Below are positions 16,528 to 25,255 of a stretch of 64,000 nucleotides of DNA, one piece after another. Origin of the DNA: CAVORB01 sp963698495 (GTDB lineage: Bacteria > Pseudomonadota > Gammaproteobacteria > Chromatiales > Chromatiaceae); the NCBI GenBank assembly GCA_963698495.1, contig CAVORB010000002.1:185823-249822 (forward strand), read 5' to 3'. The translations under genes and the position numbers were made by a program. Below the pieces are notes generated by a model that was given only the letters and a program-made list of their open reading frames with translations, did no database searches and was not told the origin of the DNA. How positions within the stretch are numbered: the stretch's first letter is position 1; every line of letters starts with the position of its first letter.

Positions 16528-18543
16528 TCAGAACGCTAGCGCGGGTACGGCGACATAGCCGGTGACGTCGATCACCAGATGCGCTGCAGGGCCGATGTGG
16601 TTGTAGATGTTGAGGTCGTAGTCACAGGTTGCCGCCGCGGGATCACACAGCGGAACCAGCACGCCATTGGCCAAGGCGGGGGCGTCGGACATGTAGTTGA
16701 TGGTCGAGGCCGTCGGCTGGCTCTCACCGTAGGGATAGAGCGTCAGATAGCCGCTCGCGGCGCTGCCGCGGGGCCGTACTGCCGTGACATTGGCGAAGAC
16801 GCCTGTGGCATCAGGCGGCACTCCACAGTCAGACGCACCTCCCTGCCCAGCAATCTCGGAACCGCTTACGTAAAACGACACGGTCTCGCCGGGCGCAATA
16901 CCATCGCCGGAGAAAGCAGAGAGCTGCGGGTCGGCGTTTCGGGTGTCGACCACCCGGCAGGGAGAAACGGTGTAAACCGATGATCGAACCTCCGGCAGCA
17001 GATTCAGTGGTAGGTCTTGTTGCCCACCGGCGGCCAGAGCGGCTTTCAATGAAGGAATCACAGGCGCGTATTCGGGGTCTGTGACCACGTTCATGGTTTC
17101 GGCCGGGTCTAGTAAGTGATCGTAGAGCTCGTATACGGCAGGGTTACCTGGCGCTACCCATTCGGTAAAGCGATATTGATCCGTGCGGATCGAGTAGCCC
17201 ACGTATCCGCCTCTGCGCCAATAGCTAATCGCGCCACGTCTCGACTGCAGATTCGGGTTGGCGACCGAGCCGGCGAAGCTCTCGCCTTCGAGAGGATATC
17301 CCCCGTTCTGTTCCGAGTCGGGAACTGGAAGGCCCGCAAGCTCGGAAATAGTCGGGTACAAACCCACCAGTTCGACGATTGCTTTCGACCTTTGGTTCGC
17401 CGCTTGGCCGGGAGCACGAATGATTAAGGGAACGCGGGTTCCTACCTCGAAGTTGGTGTGTTTGCCCCACTCATCCTGCTCGCCGAGATGCCAGCCGTGG
17501 TCACCGACCAACACCACCAGAGTGTTCTCTTCGAGACCCAGACGCGCGAGTTCTGAAAGAACCCGTCCGATCTGCGCATCGACAAACGAGACGGCTGCGT
17601 AGTATCCACGCTTCAACTCCCGTCGCAGACTCTGCGTGAACGGCTCCCCTAGTGGCGGCATCATGCTGTAACGGTTCCTGAGCTCGGCCGAGTCGTCGAA
17701 CCCGAATTCCGGGGCGCCAGTCGCTCGAAACAGATTGCTCGCTTCAGGAATCGCCTGCTGATCGTACATGTCGAAGTACTTGGGCGGCGCCACAAAGGGC
17801 AGGTGTGGCTTCTTGAATCCCACGGCAAGAAAGAACGGCTGACCCTGCAGGTTCTGAAGCGCTTCCATCGCGGCATCGGCGCATTTACCGTCGGCAAATC
17901 CACTTTCAGGGGCATCGACCGCAGCGTATGCCATTGGCTTGCCGTCGGCTCCTTTTGGAGTCCCCTGGCCCCACAGGTCCACATGGGGAACGGACCAGGA
18001 GCGGGTATCGTCGAGACCGCCGTGGTAGATCTTGCAAATACCCTGGGTCTGATATCCGTTTGCTTTGAAGTACTCCGGCAGGGTGACGACCGATGGGATG
18101 GTGTCGCGGAAGTGAGTCTTCAAATCCGTCACGCGCGTCGTATCTGGCCTCAGACCAGTCATCATGGACGTACGTGAAGGCGCGCACGTGGACATTTGCG
18201 CATAGGCTCGCGTGAATGTGACGCCCTGCTGCGCCAATTGATTGATTTTGGGGGTACGAATCCTCTTTGTACCGTAGGCACCCAACTCCGGCCTTAAATC
18301 ATCCACCACAATGAGCAGGACATTTAATTGTGCTTGCAGTGCGGAAGGCGAAGCTTGGTCGGCCGTTGCCGCATGCACGTTCGACTCCCGACCGAGGCCC
18401 GAAAAATCAAAGAGGAAAAGTACGCCAAGCGCCCATGGTGCCCCGGGACGAAGCAAAAGTGTGAGGAGAGCGAGAAGCTTCTTTCTTGGTCGGCGCGGGT
18501 CCCTTGCGAAACCCGTCTGGCTTTGTACCCCTGAATATTTCAT
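16528..18543 (-). CDS. Formylglycine-dependent sulfatase with C-terminal surface domain
   Basis: A 671-residue secreted alkaline-phosphatase-fold sulfatase, nearest in style to iduronate-2-sulfatases. The catalytic CAPSR motif (Cys120, converted to formylglycine by a maturase) and the metal site LLIVVDDLRPELGAYG are intact, as are GDHGWHLGEQDEWGKH and GFKKPHLPF. A hydrophobic segment near the N-terminus (LLALLTLLLRPGAPWALGVLF) exports or anchors it. From about residue 530 it carries the VSPCRVVDTR domain also encoded alone downstream. ATG 18543 follows GAGG at good spacing; the frame's earlier ATG at 18612 lacks support. The substrate is probably a sulfated glycan. No maturase gene is visible. 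The gene and its partner lie between direct repeats, suggesting transfer. Confidence 0.92.
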   Translation of the reverse strand: MKYSGVQSQTGFARDPRRPRKKLLALLTLLLRPGAPWALGVLFLFDFSGLGRESNVHAATADQASPSALQAQLNVLLIVVDDLRPELGAYGTKRIRTPKINQLAQQGVTFTRAYAQMSTCAPSRTSMMTGLRPDTTRVTDLKTHFRDTIPSVVTLPEYFKANGYQTQGICKIYHGGLDDTRSWSVPHVDLWGQGTPKGADGKPMAYAAVDAPESGFADGKCADAAMEALQNLQGQPFFLAVGFKKPHLPFVAPPKYFDMYDQQAIPEASNLFRATGAPEFGFDDSAELRNRYSMMPPLGEPFTQSLRRELKRGYYAAVSFVDAQIGRVLSELARLGLEENTLVVLVGDHGWHLGEQDEWGKHTNFEVGTRVPLIIRAPGQAANQRSKAIVELVGLYPTISELAGLPVPDSEQNGGYPLEGESFAGSVANPNLQSRRGAISYWRRGGYVGYSIRTDQYRFTEWVAPGNPAVYELYDHLLDPAETMNVVTDPEYAPVIPSLKAALAAGGQQDLPLNLLPEVRSSVYTVSPCRVVDTRNADPQLSAFSGDGIAPGETVSFYVSGSEIAGQGGASDCGVPPDATGVFANVTAVRPRGSAASGYLTLYPYGESQPTASTINYMSDAPALANGVLVPLCDPAAATCDYDLNIYNHIGPAAHLVIDVTGYVAVPALAF

Positions 18544-19345
18544 CTGAACCTCACTAGGTCCTGCGCCTCGCTCTGTCGCGGGAAGGCGCCCGACTTGGTC
18601 ACAATGCATCACCCCGAACAGTTCTGTTCGAGCCCCTACATAAAATCCGAGGGTAAAGGAAGGTTATTGTCGAGGCAAGCCAACTCAGGTCTAATGCTTG
18701 TTCGACCCAGGTGAGTCGGCTGCGGCGGGGCATCCTCGGCAGGAATATCCGTGTATGCGCCCGTAGCCAACTCGGCACTACTACACCTACGTCAACGTCT
18801 GTAGTTGGCCGATTGCACCGGCTGATAAAGGCGGTGTCAGCGACCGTTTCCGCCACACTGCGGACCTTGAGGGTCGGGTCTCGATCTTCCGCAGTATCCT
18901 CACTGCAGACATTCGCTTCAGTGAAGCCATAGACGGCTGACGATCCACTGCAGAAATAACTGCTTTTCCCTAGAGGTGTATGGTTTTCGCCACGCCCAGC
19001 TGAAACGGGTGGATCTTCGCGACCGACTTACTACATCCTCGGATGATCATGTACGCGCCATCATGACCGTACCTTGAGTCCCAGGAGCCGTCCTTCACGT
19101 CGGGGACATTCGTTCCCAGCTTTGGGCAAGATTCAGTTAATCCACCGATGATCACGAAGGACCGGTGGAGTTCGCATTGCGGACCTTCACAATCCCGTGG
19201 ACCCTAGAAGTTGAACTTTACAACGGCTCGACGGGACTCGCAGACGTTTTGTCGACGCGAGTGCTCGGGCCGGATTAAGGTCAGATGCGGCCCGAGCGGC
19301 TCTTCCTTACGACTGTCCCATGTCGAAAGGGTAAGCCGTCATCAC
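18544..19345. other. Non-coding region with the right direct repeat
   Basis: About 800 bp without a convincing gene. It holds the right copy of the flanking repeat (18882-18948). A minus-strand frame at 18970-19155 (61 codons, KDGSWDSRYGHDGAYMII) has no ribosome site or recognisable family. The katG remnant begins at the far end. Confidence 0.4.
18882..18948 (+). repeat. Right copy of degenerate direct repeat flanking the sulfatase block
   Basis: Same orientation and about 80 percent like 15770-15836, with an identical GCAGACATTCGCTTCAG. The sequence just before it (GCGGACCTTGAGGGTC) resembles a third, weaker copy at 21281-21335. Confidence 0.65.
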
Positions 19346-19780
19346 CTAGGTCCATGCGGCAATGACGTCGCGGATCAATTGCTCGCCGCCGTCCGCAGAC
19401 GCATAGGCCTCGGCCACGGCACGCAGCTCGGAGTTCGATCTGAAAATCAGGTCCACCGGCGTCGCCGTCCACTTCAGTTCGCCCGCGGCGCGTTTGCGTC
19501 CCTTGTAGATGCCACCGGCGTCCTCCAACTTCCACTACTCAGTTGCCATGTCGAGCAGGTGGACCAAGAAGTCACTGCTCAGTGTTGCGGGGTTGTCGGC
19601 TAAGAAGCCGCACCTCGAGCCATTGACACTGGCTCCTCTTGCACGCATACAGCCGAGCAGCGCGGTCCTCTCGGGCACGGTCAACCTCAGCAGGTCGGCT
19701 TCACCGACCAGCATCACCAGCGAAGAGACTCGATTCGGCAGCTGGTGCCCCGCGGACAGCGGGTATCAATCTGGGTGAAC
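19346..19780 (-). pseudogene. katG: Remnant of catalase-peroxidase KatG (C-terminal end only)
   Basis: Minus-strand sequence matches the last 140 or so residues of KatG: ADLLRLTVPERTALLGCMRA, then FLADNPATLSSDFLVHLLDM, and after a TAG codon (19535-19537) KWTATPVDLIFRSNSELRAV and IRDVIAAWT. These correspond to the KatG C-domain (typical: LTLTAPEMTVLVGGMR...RVDLVFGSNSQLRA). Upstream of about 19780 the similarity is lost, so the heme domain and most of the gene are missing. The stop lies in the same frame as both halves. It cannot encode an active enzyme and is best read as a decayed fragment of a once-intact katG. Confidence 0.85.
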
Positions 19781-19900
19781 GAAGGGCTTCGCGACCCGCT
19801 GCCCGCGGACTACTCTGATGATTTTCACCAGGTTCGCCAAACTTCTACCGGCTGAAGGAGCGCGCAACCCGATCGCCGGCTCCTTGGTGCTTCGCGCCTG

Positions 19901-20068
19901 TTAGTACCAGGGATCCAGTTCTCTCAGCACGTCCGCCCAGTCGTACCCATGCGGCTCGTTTCCCGGAACTCCGGACGAGAGGATCTCGCGACCGCGCTGC
20001 TCAACACTGCCCATTTCCGGATAGTAGGACTGCGCGGTTGACTGAATCTGCTGCTCGTAGATGCCCAT
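19901..20068 (-). CDS. Small protein (55 aa) divergent from the CarH-like regulator
   Basis: A short gene starts MGIYEQQIQSTAQSYYPEMG and ends YDWADVLRELDPWY. CAGGAGA stands 8 bp before the ATG at 20068, much better than the longer frame starting at 20218, whose extra residues would cover the divergent promoter. The protein is soluble, acidic and rich in Tyr and Glu; no family is recognised. Its promoter overlaps the palindrome at 20155-20165, so it is a likely target of the adjacent regulator. Confidence 0.65.
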   Translation of the reverse strand: MGIYEQQIQSTAQSYYPEMGSVEQRGREILSSGVPGNEPHGYDWADVLRELDPWY

Positions 20069-20154
20069 AGTTGTTTCTCCTGTCGAAATCCTGTGAGGGG
20101 TGATGCCGGCAGTGTGCTGCTGACATGATTCAAATGTAGCGTCGAAATTCCGTT

Positions 20155-20192
20155 TGTCCAGGACATATAGACATATTTTTTTCTGGTATAGT
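20155..20192. promoter_or_regulatory. Divergent promoter with palindromic operator
   Basis: TGTCCAGGACA (20155-20165) is a perfect 11-bp palindrome in AT-rich DNA. TGGACA inside it could be the -35 of the minus-strand small gene, with TACATT about 16 bp further as its -10. TATAGT (20187-20192) could be a -10 for the regulator. Regulator binding here is inference. Confidence 0.45.
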
Positions 20193-20205
20193 TTTTTTGG
20201 CATAG

Positions 20206-21088
20206 ATGTCGACGACACGCCGGGGAAAAGCTGTGTTCGCTATCGGCACTCTAGAGCGCGACACCGGTATTGGCCGGGACACGCTGCGGATTCGGGAACG
20301 GCGCTATGGCTTTCCGACTCCCGAGCGCAACGACAAGGGCGAGCGGGTCTGCAGCGCTGAACAGATTCACCGACTGCAACTGAACCGGCGTGTGCTCGAT
20401 CAAGGGCTGCGCCCGGGCAAAGTGGTGCCCCTCGACGACGAGGCGCTCGACAAGCTTGCCGACACACTGCCCGAGGCGTCATCGAGCCCCCAAGACATCG
20501 ATCCTGCCCACGCCGAGCTGATCGATCTGGCATCTTCCGGCGATATCCCCGCTCTTACTGCAGCACTGGAGCAGGCCCTTGCTCGTGACGGGATGCGCTC
20601 GTTCGTGCTCGATACCTTCGCACCGTTGACCAAAGGGGTGGCGGAGTTATGGGCGGGTGGGCGGCTCCAGATTTTCGAGGAGCATATCTTGACCAGGCAC
20701 CTGGTGCGCTTTCTCGACGTGGCTATTGGCCGCGTCGGACGCCCGCCCGGGGATCCTGAGGTGCTGCTCGCGACCCTTCCGGGCGAGCAACACGGGTTGG
20801 GTTTGTTGATGGCCGAGGCCCTGCTCATCCACGCCAGTCGGCCGACCCTGAACCTGGGGAGCGGATGTTCCGCTCGATCAGTTCATCGCTGCGGTGGAAC
20901 GGTCGGGGGTATCGGCGGTGGCGCTATCGTTTAGCGCCTGCTACGCCCGGTCCTCTGTCAGGGACCACCTTGAGGAGCTCGCCGATCGCCTTCCCCAGGG
21001 CGTTGGTATCTGGGTCGGCGGTGAATGCGTAAGGCGGCTGAGGCGGCTGCCACCCTCGGTGGAGAAGAAGTCGCTGGAGGCGATTTGA
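20206..21088 (+). CDS. MerR-family regulator with cobalamin-binding domain (CarH/LitR-like), frameshifted
   Basis: An N-terminal MerR helix-turn-helix (IGTLERDTGIGRDTLRIRERR) is joined to a cobalamin-binding module. The Wx9EH motif of CarH-type photoreceptors is exact (Trp149, Glu159, His160), and the axial-ligand motif GEQHGLG places His196. These mark adenosylcobalamin-dependent, light-released repressors. Near 20862 one extra G breaks the frame. The rest of the Rossmann domain (DQFIAAVERSGVSAVALSFS ... GIWVGGECVRRL ... SLEAI) continues in another frame to 21088. Repairing it gives about 293 residues, a normal length. In place of the common WERRYGF this protein has IRERRYGF. It is divergent from a 55-residue gene across a palindromic operator. 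The break may be an assembly error. Confidence 0.88.
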
Positions 21089-21432
21089 CGCCTAAGTGAT
21101 CCTGTCAGACCGGGCATTCGCGAATCCGTCGCACATCCGGTGCACTAATCACGTTTTCTGTTCCTACTGCCGATCTAGAAACCAGTTTAGAGTTGCCGTT
21201 TGATCCGATCCCATCAGACGTCCAAACGAGCGCGACGCGGACTGGCCGGTGTCTGCGCGATTCCAGACGCTTCTGCCAAATTGCAGACCTTGGGGGTTGC
21301 TGCCCGATCTTCCGCAGTGGGTCGGAGGACTTCAGTCTTCGCCGCTCCACCGGTCTTGGGGTCGTCCGGAAGTGTGGGCGAACGGGCCGGCGGTGGAGGG
21401 CTGTTTGGGTCATCACGCTGATCCGGCTGGAC
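21089..21432. other. Non-coding region with a weak repeat copy
   Basis: 344 bp with no supported gene. Sequence at 21281-21335 (GCAGACCTTGGGGGTT, then CGATCTTCCGCAGTGG) resembles 18859-18898, marking another member of the dispersed repeat family. Plus-strand frames here have no recognisable product. Confidence 0.4.
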
Positions 21433-23049
21433 TTATAGCAGCACCAGGGTGGCGAGACCGAGGAAGGCGAAGAAGCCCACCACGTCCGTGACCGTGGTCA
21501 GGACTACGCTTCCGGCCAGCGCGGGGTCGATGCCGACGCGGCGCATGATCAGGGGAATGGCCACGCCCGCCAGGGCGGCGCACAGCAGGTTGAGCAGGAT
21601 GGCCGCGGCAATGATGCCGCCGATCTCCCAGCTCCCGAACCAGAGGATGGCGAGGGCGGCGACGACCAGCGCCCAGACGACCCCGTTCAGCGCCCCGATT
21701 CCGAACTCTTTCCACAACAGGATGTTCGCATTGCCTCGCTCGACGTGTCCGAGCGCAAGCCCCCGGATCACCAGCGTCAGGGTCTGGCTGCCGGCGATAC
21801 CGCCCATGCTCGCCACGATTGGCATCAGCACCGCCAGCGCGACCACCTTCTCAAGGGTGCCCTCGAACAGGCCGATGACCCAGGCCGCGAGAAAGGCCGT
21901 CACCAGGTTGATGCCCAGCCAGACCGCCCGCCGCCGCGCGCTGGTGAGCACCGGCGCGAACATGTCGTCCTCCTCGTCCAGGCCCGCCATGTTCATCAGC
22001 GAGCGTTCCGATTCTTCCCGAATCACGTCCACCACGTCGTCCACCGTGATGCGTCCGAGCAGACGCCCCTCGGCGTCGACCACGGGCGCCGAGATCAGGT
22101 CCAGATCCTCAAAGCGTCGCGCCACCTCGCGGCTCGGAAGGTCAGCGGGGATGGCCGGAAACTCGGGGTCCATCACCTGCTTCACCCTTTGCTCCGGGCG
22201 GCTGGTGAGCAGGCGGCGCACCCTCAGCACCCCCTGGTAACGGTTCTGGCGGTCCACCACCATGAGCTTGTCGGTGTGATCGGGCAGATCCTCGAGCAGG
22301 CGCAGGTAGCGCAGCACCGAGCCGACGCGCAGTCCCGCGCGCACCGATATCTGATCGGTGTTCATGAGCCCGCCCGCGCTGTCTTCGGGGTAGGACAGCA
22401 TGGCCTCGAGCTGCTCGCGCTCGCGCAGGTCCATGGCGCGCAGCAGCTCCCGGCCGTTCTCCGTCGGCAGGTCCTGTATCAGGTCGACCAGGTCGTCCAG
22501 GTCCAGGGTCCGCGCCGCCGTAATCAGGTCCTCCTGGTCCATCTCGAGGGCGAGACGGGTGCGAACCTCCTGGTGCAGGTGCGCGAGGATGCGCCCGGCG
22601 CGCTCGCTGTCCACCATTTCCCACGCAGTCGAGCGTTCCGCTGGGGGTAATGATTCCAGCAGCCCCGCCGCCTTTGCCGGGTGGATCTGGCGCAGCATGC
22701 GCCCGACCCGCTTGAGCTTTCCCCGCTCCAGCGCATCGCGCAGCCGCGCGATCTGGGTGTGGGCTTGGGCTTCGGGTTCCAGGGACTCAGCCGCATCCTC
22801 CGCGTCCTGGATAAGCGATTCGCGCAGCTCCTCGCCGAGATGGGCGAGCACGGCCGGTTCCGCATCGTCGGTGACCTGCTGCCACACCGCGATACGTTGC
22901 TCGGGCTCCAGCGACTCGATCAGGCTCGCGACCTTGGCCGGATGCATGCCCTGCAGAATCTTGCGAATGCGCTTGGCTTTGCCTTTCTCCAGCGCCTGCC
23001 TGACCAGCTCGATCTCAGTTCGTTCCGGCGTTTGATCTATCTCGCTCAT
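21433..23049 (-). CDS. mgtE: MgtE-type magnesium transporter with extended N-terminal domain
   Basis: A magnesium channel of 538 residues. The order is an N-terminal superhelical domain, a CBS pair (from about residue 230; DTDKLMVVDRQNRYQGVLRV and LISAPVVDAEGRLLGRI) and five transmembrane helices (from about 365). The pore signature is ASMGGIAGSQTLTLVIRGL. The N-domain looks duplicated: HPAKVASLIESLEPEQR and HPAKAAGLLESLPPAER occur about 75 residues apart, making the protein some 90 residues longer than usual. ATG 23049 fits the family start; the frame upstream to 23307 overlaps the divergent gene and is not used. Magnesium sensing by the CBS/N domains should gate the pore. No riboswitch was recognised in the leader. 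Confidence 0.95.
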   Translation of the reverse strand: MSEIDQTPERTEIELVRQALEKGKAKRIRKILQGMHPAKVASLIESLEPEQRIAVWQQVTDDAEPAVLAHLGEELRESLIQDAEDAAESLEPEAQAHTQIARLRDALERGKLKRVGRMLRQIHPAKAAGLLESLPPAERSTAWEMVDSERAGRILAHLHQEVRTRLALEMDQEDLITAARTLDLDDLVDLIQDLPTENGRELLRAMDLREREQLEAMLSYPEDSAGGLMNTDQISVRAGLRVGSVLRYLRLLEDLPDHTDKLMVVDRQNRYQGVLRVRRLLTSRPEQRVKQVMDPEFPAIPADLPSREVARRFEDLDLISAPVVDAEGRLLGRITVDDVVDVIREESERSLMNMAGLDEEDDMFAPVLTSARRRAVWLGINLVTAFLAAWVIGLFEGTLEKVVALAVLMPIVASMGGIAGSQTLTLVIRGLALGHVERGNANILLWKEFGIGALNGVVWALVVAALAILWFGSWEIGGIIAAAILLNLLCAALAGVAIPLIMRRVGIDPALAGSVVLTTVTDVVGFFAFLGLATLVLL

Positions 23050-23185
23050 TCGCACCTCGATGTATCCTGGTAAGGGAATCTGGCCTTGCCGAGCGGGGGA
23101 ATGAAAACTTCCGGTTCCGTGCGCGGTCCCTCTGGTCAGGTTCCGATCGTTCTGCCCGCAGTCAACCAGACCCAACGACGTCGAT

Positions 23186-24715
23186 ATGATACCAATCCAC
23201 TGGCTCACCGCCGCGCTCCTTGCCCTTCTCTCCCTGGCCGCGTCCGCGGAGCGCGGGTCGGAGTTCCCGCCGGCACCGGACTTCCCCGCCGGGCTGCAAT
23301 GGCTCAACGTGGAACGTCCCCTGAGCCTTGCCGACCTGCGCGGAAAGGTGGTGATTCTGGACTTCTGGACCTACGGCTGCATCAACTGCATTCATGTCAT
23401 GGACGAGCTGGCGCGGCTGCGGGAGCGTTTCGGCAACAAGCTGGCGGTGATCGGGGTGCACTCGCCGAAGTTCGACAACGAGGCCAATCCCGAGACGCTG
23501 CGGGAGGTGCTTGTCCGCTATCAGCGCGAGGAGCCAGTGGTCAACGATCCGGAGTTTCGCATGATGCGTGCCTACGGCGTGCGGGCGTGGCCGACCCTGG
23601 TCGTGATCGACCCGCTTGGCGGCTATGTCGGCGATGTCGCAGGCGAGGGCCACGAGGAACGTCTCGGCAAGGCCATCGACAAGCTGCTGGCGATGTATCC
23701 GGACGCCATCGACGAGACCCCCATCGCGCTGAGTCTCGACCAGGCGGACCAAGGCAGCGGCTGGTTCGCCGCCCCAGAGAAGATCGCGGTGGGGAAGGAC
23801 CTGATCGCGGTCAGCGACACCCTGCTCAACCGCATTCTGGTAACAACGCGAGAGGGCAAGGTCCTGCACGAGGTGGGCGGGCGGGAGCCGGGCTTCGAGG
23901 ACGGCGCGCTAGCCGCGGCCCGTTTCCGGGCGCCCCGCGGGCTCGCCTTCGCCCCTGACGGCGTCCTCTACGTGGCCGATACCGGAAACCACGCCATCCG
24001 CCGTGTGGACCTGGCCACGGGAGTAGTGACCACGATCGCGGGGTCCGGCAAGAAGGGACTGCGCGAGCCCGAGGGCACTGATCCACTGGTCGCGAATCTG
24101 CGCTCGCCCTGGGATCTGGCGCTGGACGGCGACGCCCTCTACGTCGCCATGGCCGGGGAGCACCAGATCTGGCGCCTCGACCTGACCGCTCGCACACTAG
24201 CCCCCTTCGCGGGGTCGGGCCGGGAGGGCATCGCGGACGGCAGCCTGGCGCGGGCGACCTTCAGCCAACCGAGCGGTCTGGCGTTGCTGGACGGCAAGCT
24301 CTACGTCGCTGATCCCGAGTCGTCCGCGATCCGCGAGATCGACCTGGCCGAGGGCCGCGTGCGGACCCTGGTCGGAAGCGGTCTGTTCGACTTCGGTGAC
24401 CGGGACGGCGATCTGGCCCAGGCGCGGCTTCAGCACCCGCTCGGGGTCGCCATCGCCGGTGAGGGCAGCTTGCTGGTGACGGATACCTACAATCACAAGC
24501 TCAAGCGCCTGGACCTGGATGGCGGCAAGCTGACCAGCCTGCTCGGGGACGGGCGGCCGGGGAAGGGGGACGGGGGCGAGGGCCCGAGGATGAACGAGCC
24601 CGGCGGGCTGGCGGTCGTCGGCGGCCAGGTCCTGATCGCCGACACCAACAATGGCCGAATTCTGCGTTACGACCTCGCCAACGGGAAAACCGAGGAGTGG
24701 AATCCTGTACGGTGA
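23186..24715 (+). CDS. Exported thioredoxin-like protein with NHL-repeat propeller
   Basis: A 509-residue protein with a signal peptide (residues 1-21, ending AASAE). The thioredoxin fold at about 35-165 carries the redox motif WTYGCINC. From about 190 there is an NHL-type beta-propeller with repeated blades such as LAFAPDGVLYVADTGNHAIR and LAVVGGQVLIADTNNGRI. The layout matches NHLRC2-like and bacterial redoxin-NHL proteins. Position and signal peptide place it in the periplasm. A disulfide or thiol role is plausible, but the partner is unknown. It is divergent from mgtE across 136 bp. The ATG at 23186 is the only start that keeps the signal peptide. Confidence 0.88.
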   Translation: MIPIHWLTAALLALLSLAASAERGSEFPPAPDFPAGLQWLNVERPLSLADLRGKVVILDFWTYGCINCIHVMDELARLRERFGNKLAVIGVHSPKFDNEANPETLREVLVRYQREEPVVNDPEFRMMRAYGVRAWPTLVVIDPLGGYVGDVAGEGHEERLGKAIDKLLAMYPDAIDETPIALSLDQADQGSGWFAAPEKIAVGKDLIAVSDTLLNRILVTTREGKVLHEVGGREPGFEDGALAAARFRAPRGLAFAPDGVLYVADTGNHAIRRVDLATGVVTTIAGSGKKGLREPEGTDPLVANLRSPWDLALDGDALYVAMAGEHQIWRLDLTARTLAPFAGSGREGIADGSLARATFSQPSGLALLDGKLYVADPESSAIREIDLAEGRVRTLVGSGLFDFGDRDGDLAQARLQHPLGVAIAGEGSLLVTDTYNHKLKRLDLDGGKLTSLLGDGRPGKGDGGEGPRMNEPGGLAVVGGQVLIADTNNGRILRYDLANGKTEEWNPVR

Positions 24716-24785
24716 GATGGGTACGATTCAGACCTCGGGTCGAGTCCGGCCCGGTGGAGAATCGGCGATCGACCGAGGAGGATCG

Positions 24786-25019
24786 CTAACCGTCCGTCGA
24801 CGCGAAGCGGTAGCCGCAACGGCACAGCATGGCGACCTCTTCTTCCGTCGCCTCCAGGAGATCGTAGTGCGTGGTCTCGGCATCATCCGGTCGCAGGGGC
24901 GTGCCGTCGATCACGAGGCTGGATGACGCGTCCTGCCCGGGCCGGATGACGGCCTCGCGAATGAACGAGGCGCTGACCCAACGTCCACCGAGTCGTGTCA
25001 ACCGTGCCTTGAGCTTCAT
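24786..25019 (-). CDS. Small protein of unknown function with a CRCGYRF motif
   Basis: A 77-residue soluble protein starts MKLKARLTRLGGRWVSASFI and ends with EVAMLCRCGYRFASTDG. The middle (DASSSLVIDGTPLRPDDAET) looks like a short beta meander. Two cysteines near the C-terminus could bind metal with a partner, but one CxC is not diagnostic. The ribosome site is poor. It is isolated between two unrelated genes. The frame is open and composition is coding-like, so I list it with caution. Confidence 0.5.
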   Translation of the reverse strand: MKLKARLTRLGGRWVSASFIREAVIRPGQDASSSLVIDGTPLRPDDAETTHYDLLEATEEEVAMLCRCGYRFASTDG

Positions 25020-25255
25020 GGTCTGTGGTTTGTACTTGAGCGGCTATGCGTAGTTGGACATCCCTGGTTGCGGCGCAATAGGCCGGATTCGCGCTTGCTT
25101 CGCCCTCTGGCGAAGTCTCCACAACATATAGTCTCATAACTACAGGAAACGAAAGAAGGTTTTAAGCTTCTATTACAGGCATCGGACCGAGGGGAAGCGC
25201 GGAGGGCCGTCCGCGGAGGGGCGCCGTCCCTGGCGCCACGGACAGAGGAGCTGGG

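Noticed and set aside
18970..19155. 61-codon minus-strand frame
   Set aside because: No family or ribosome site; sits in repeat-rich non-coding DNA next to a pseudogene.
20206..21088. Treating the CarH-like gene as intact at 20934
   Set aside because: The last codons of that frame are unlike any B12 domain, while the alternative frame continues the domain; a frameshift explains it better.
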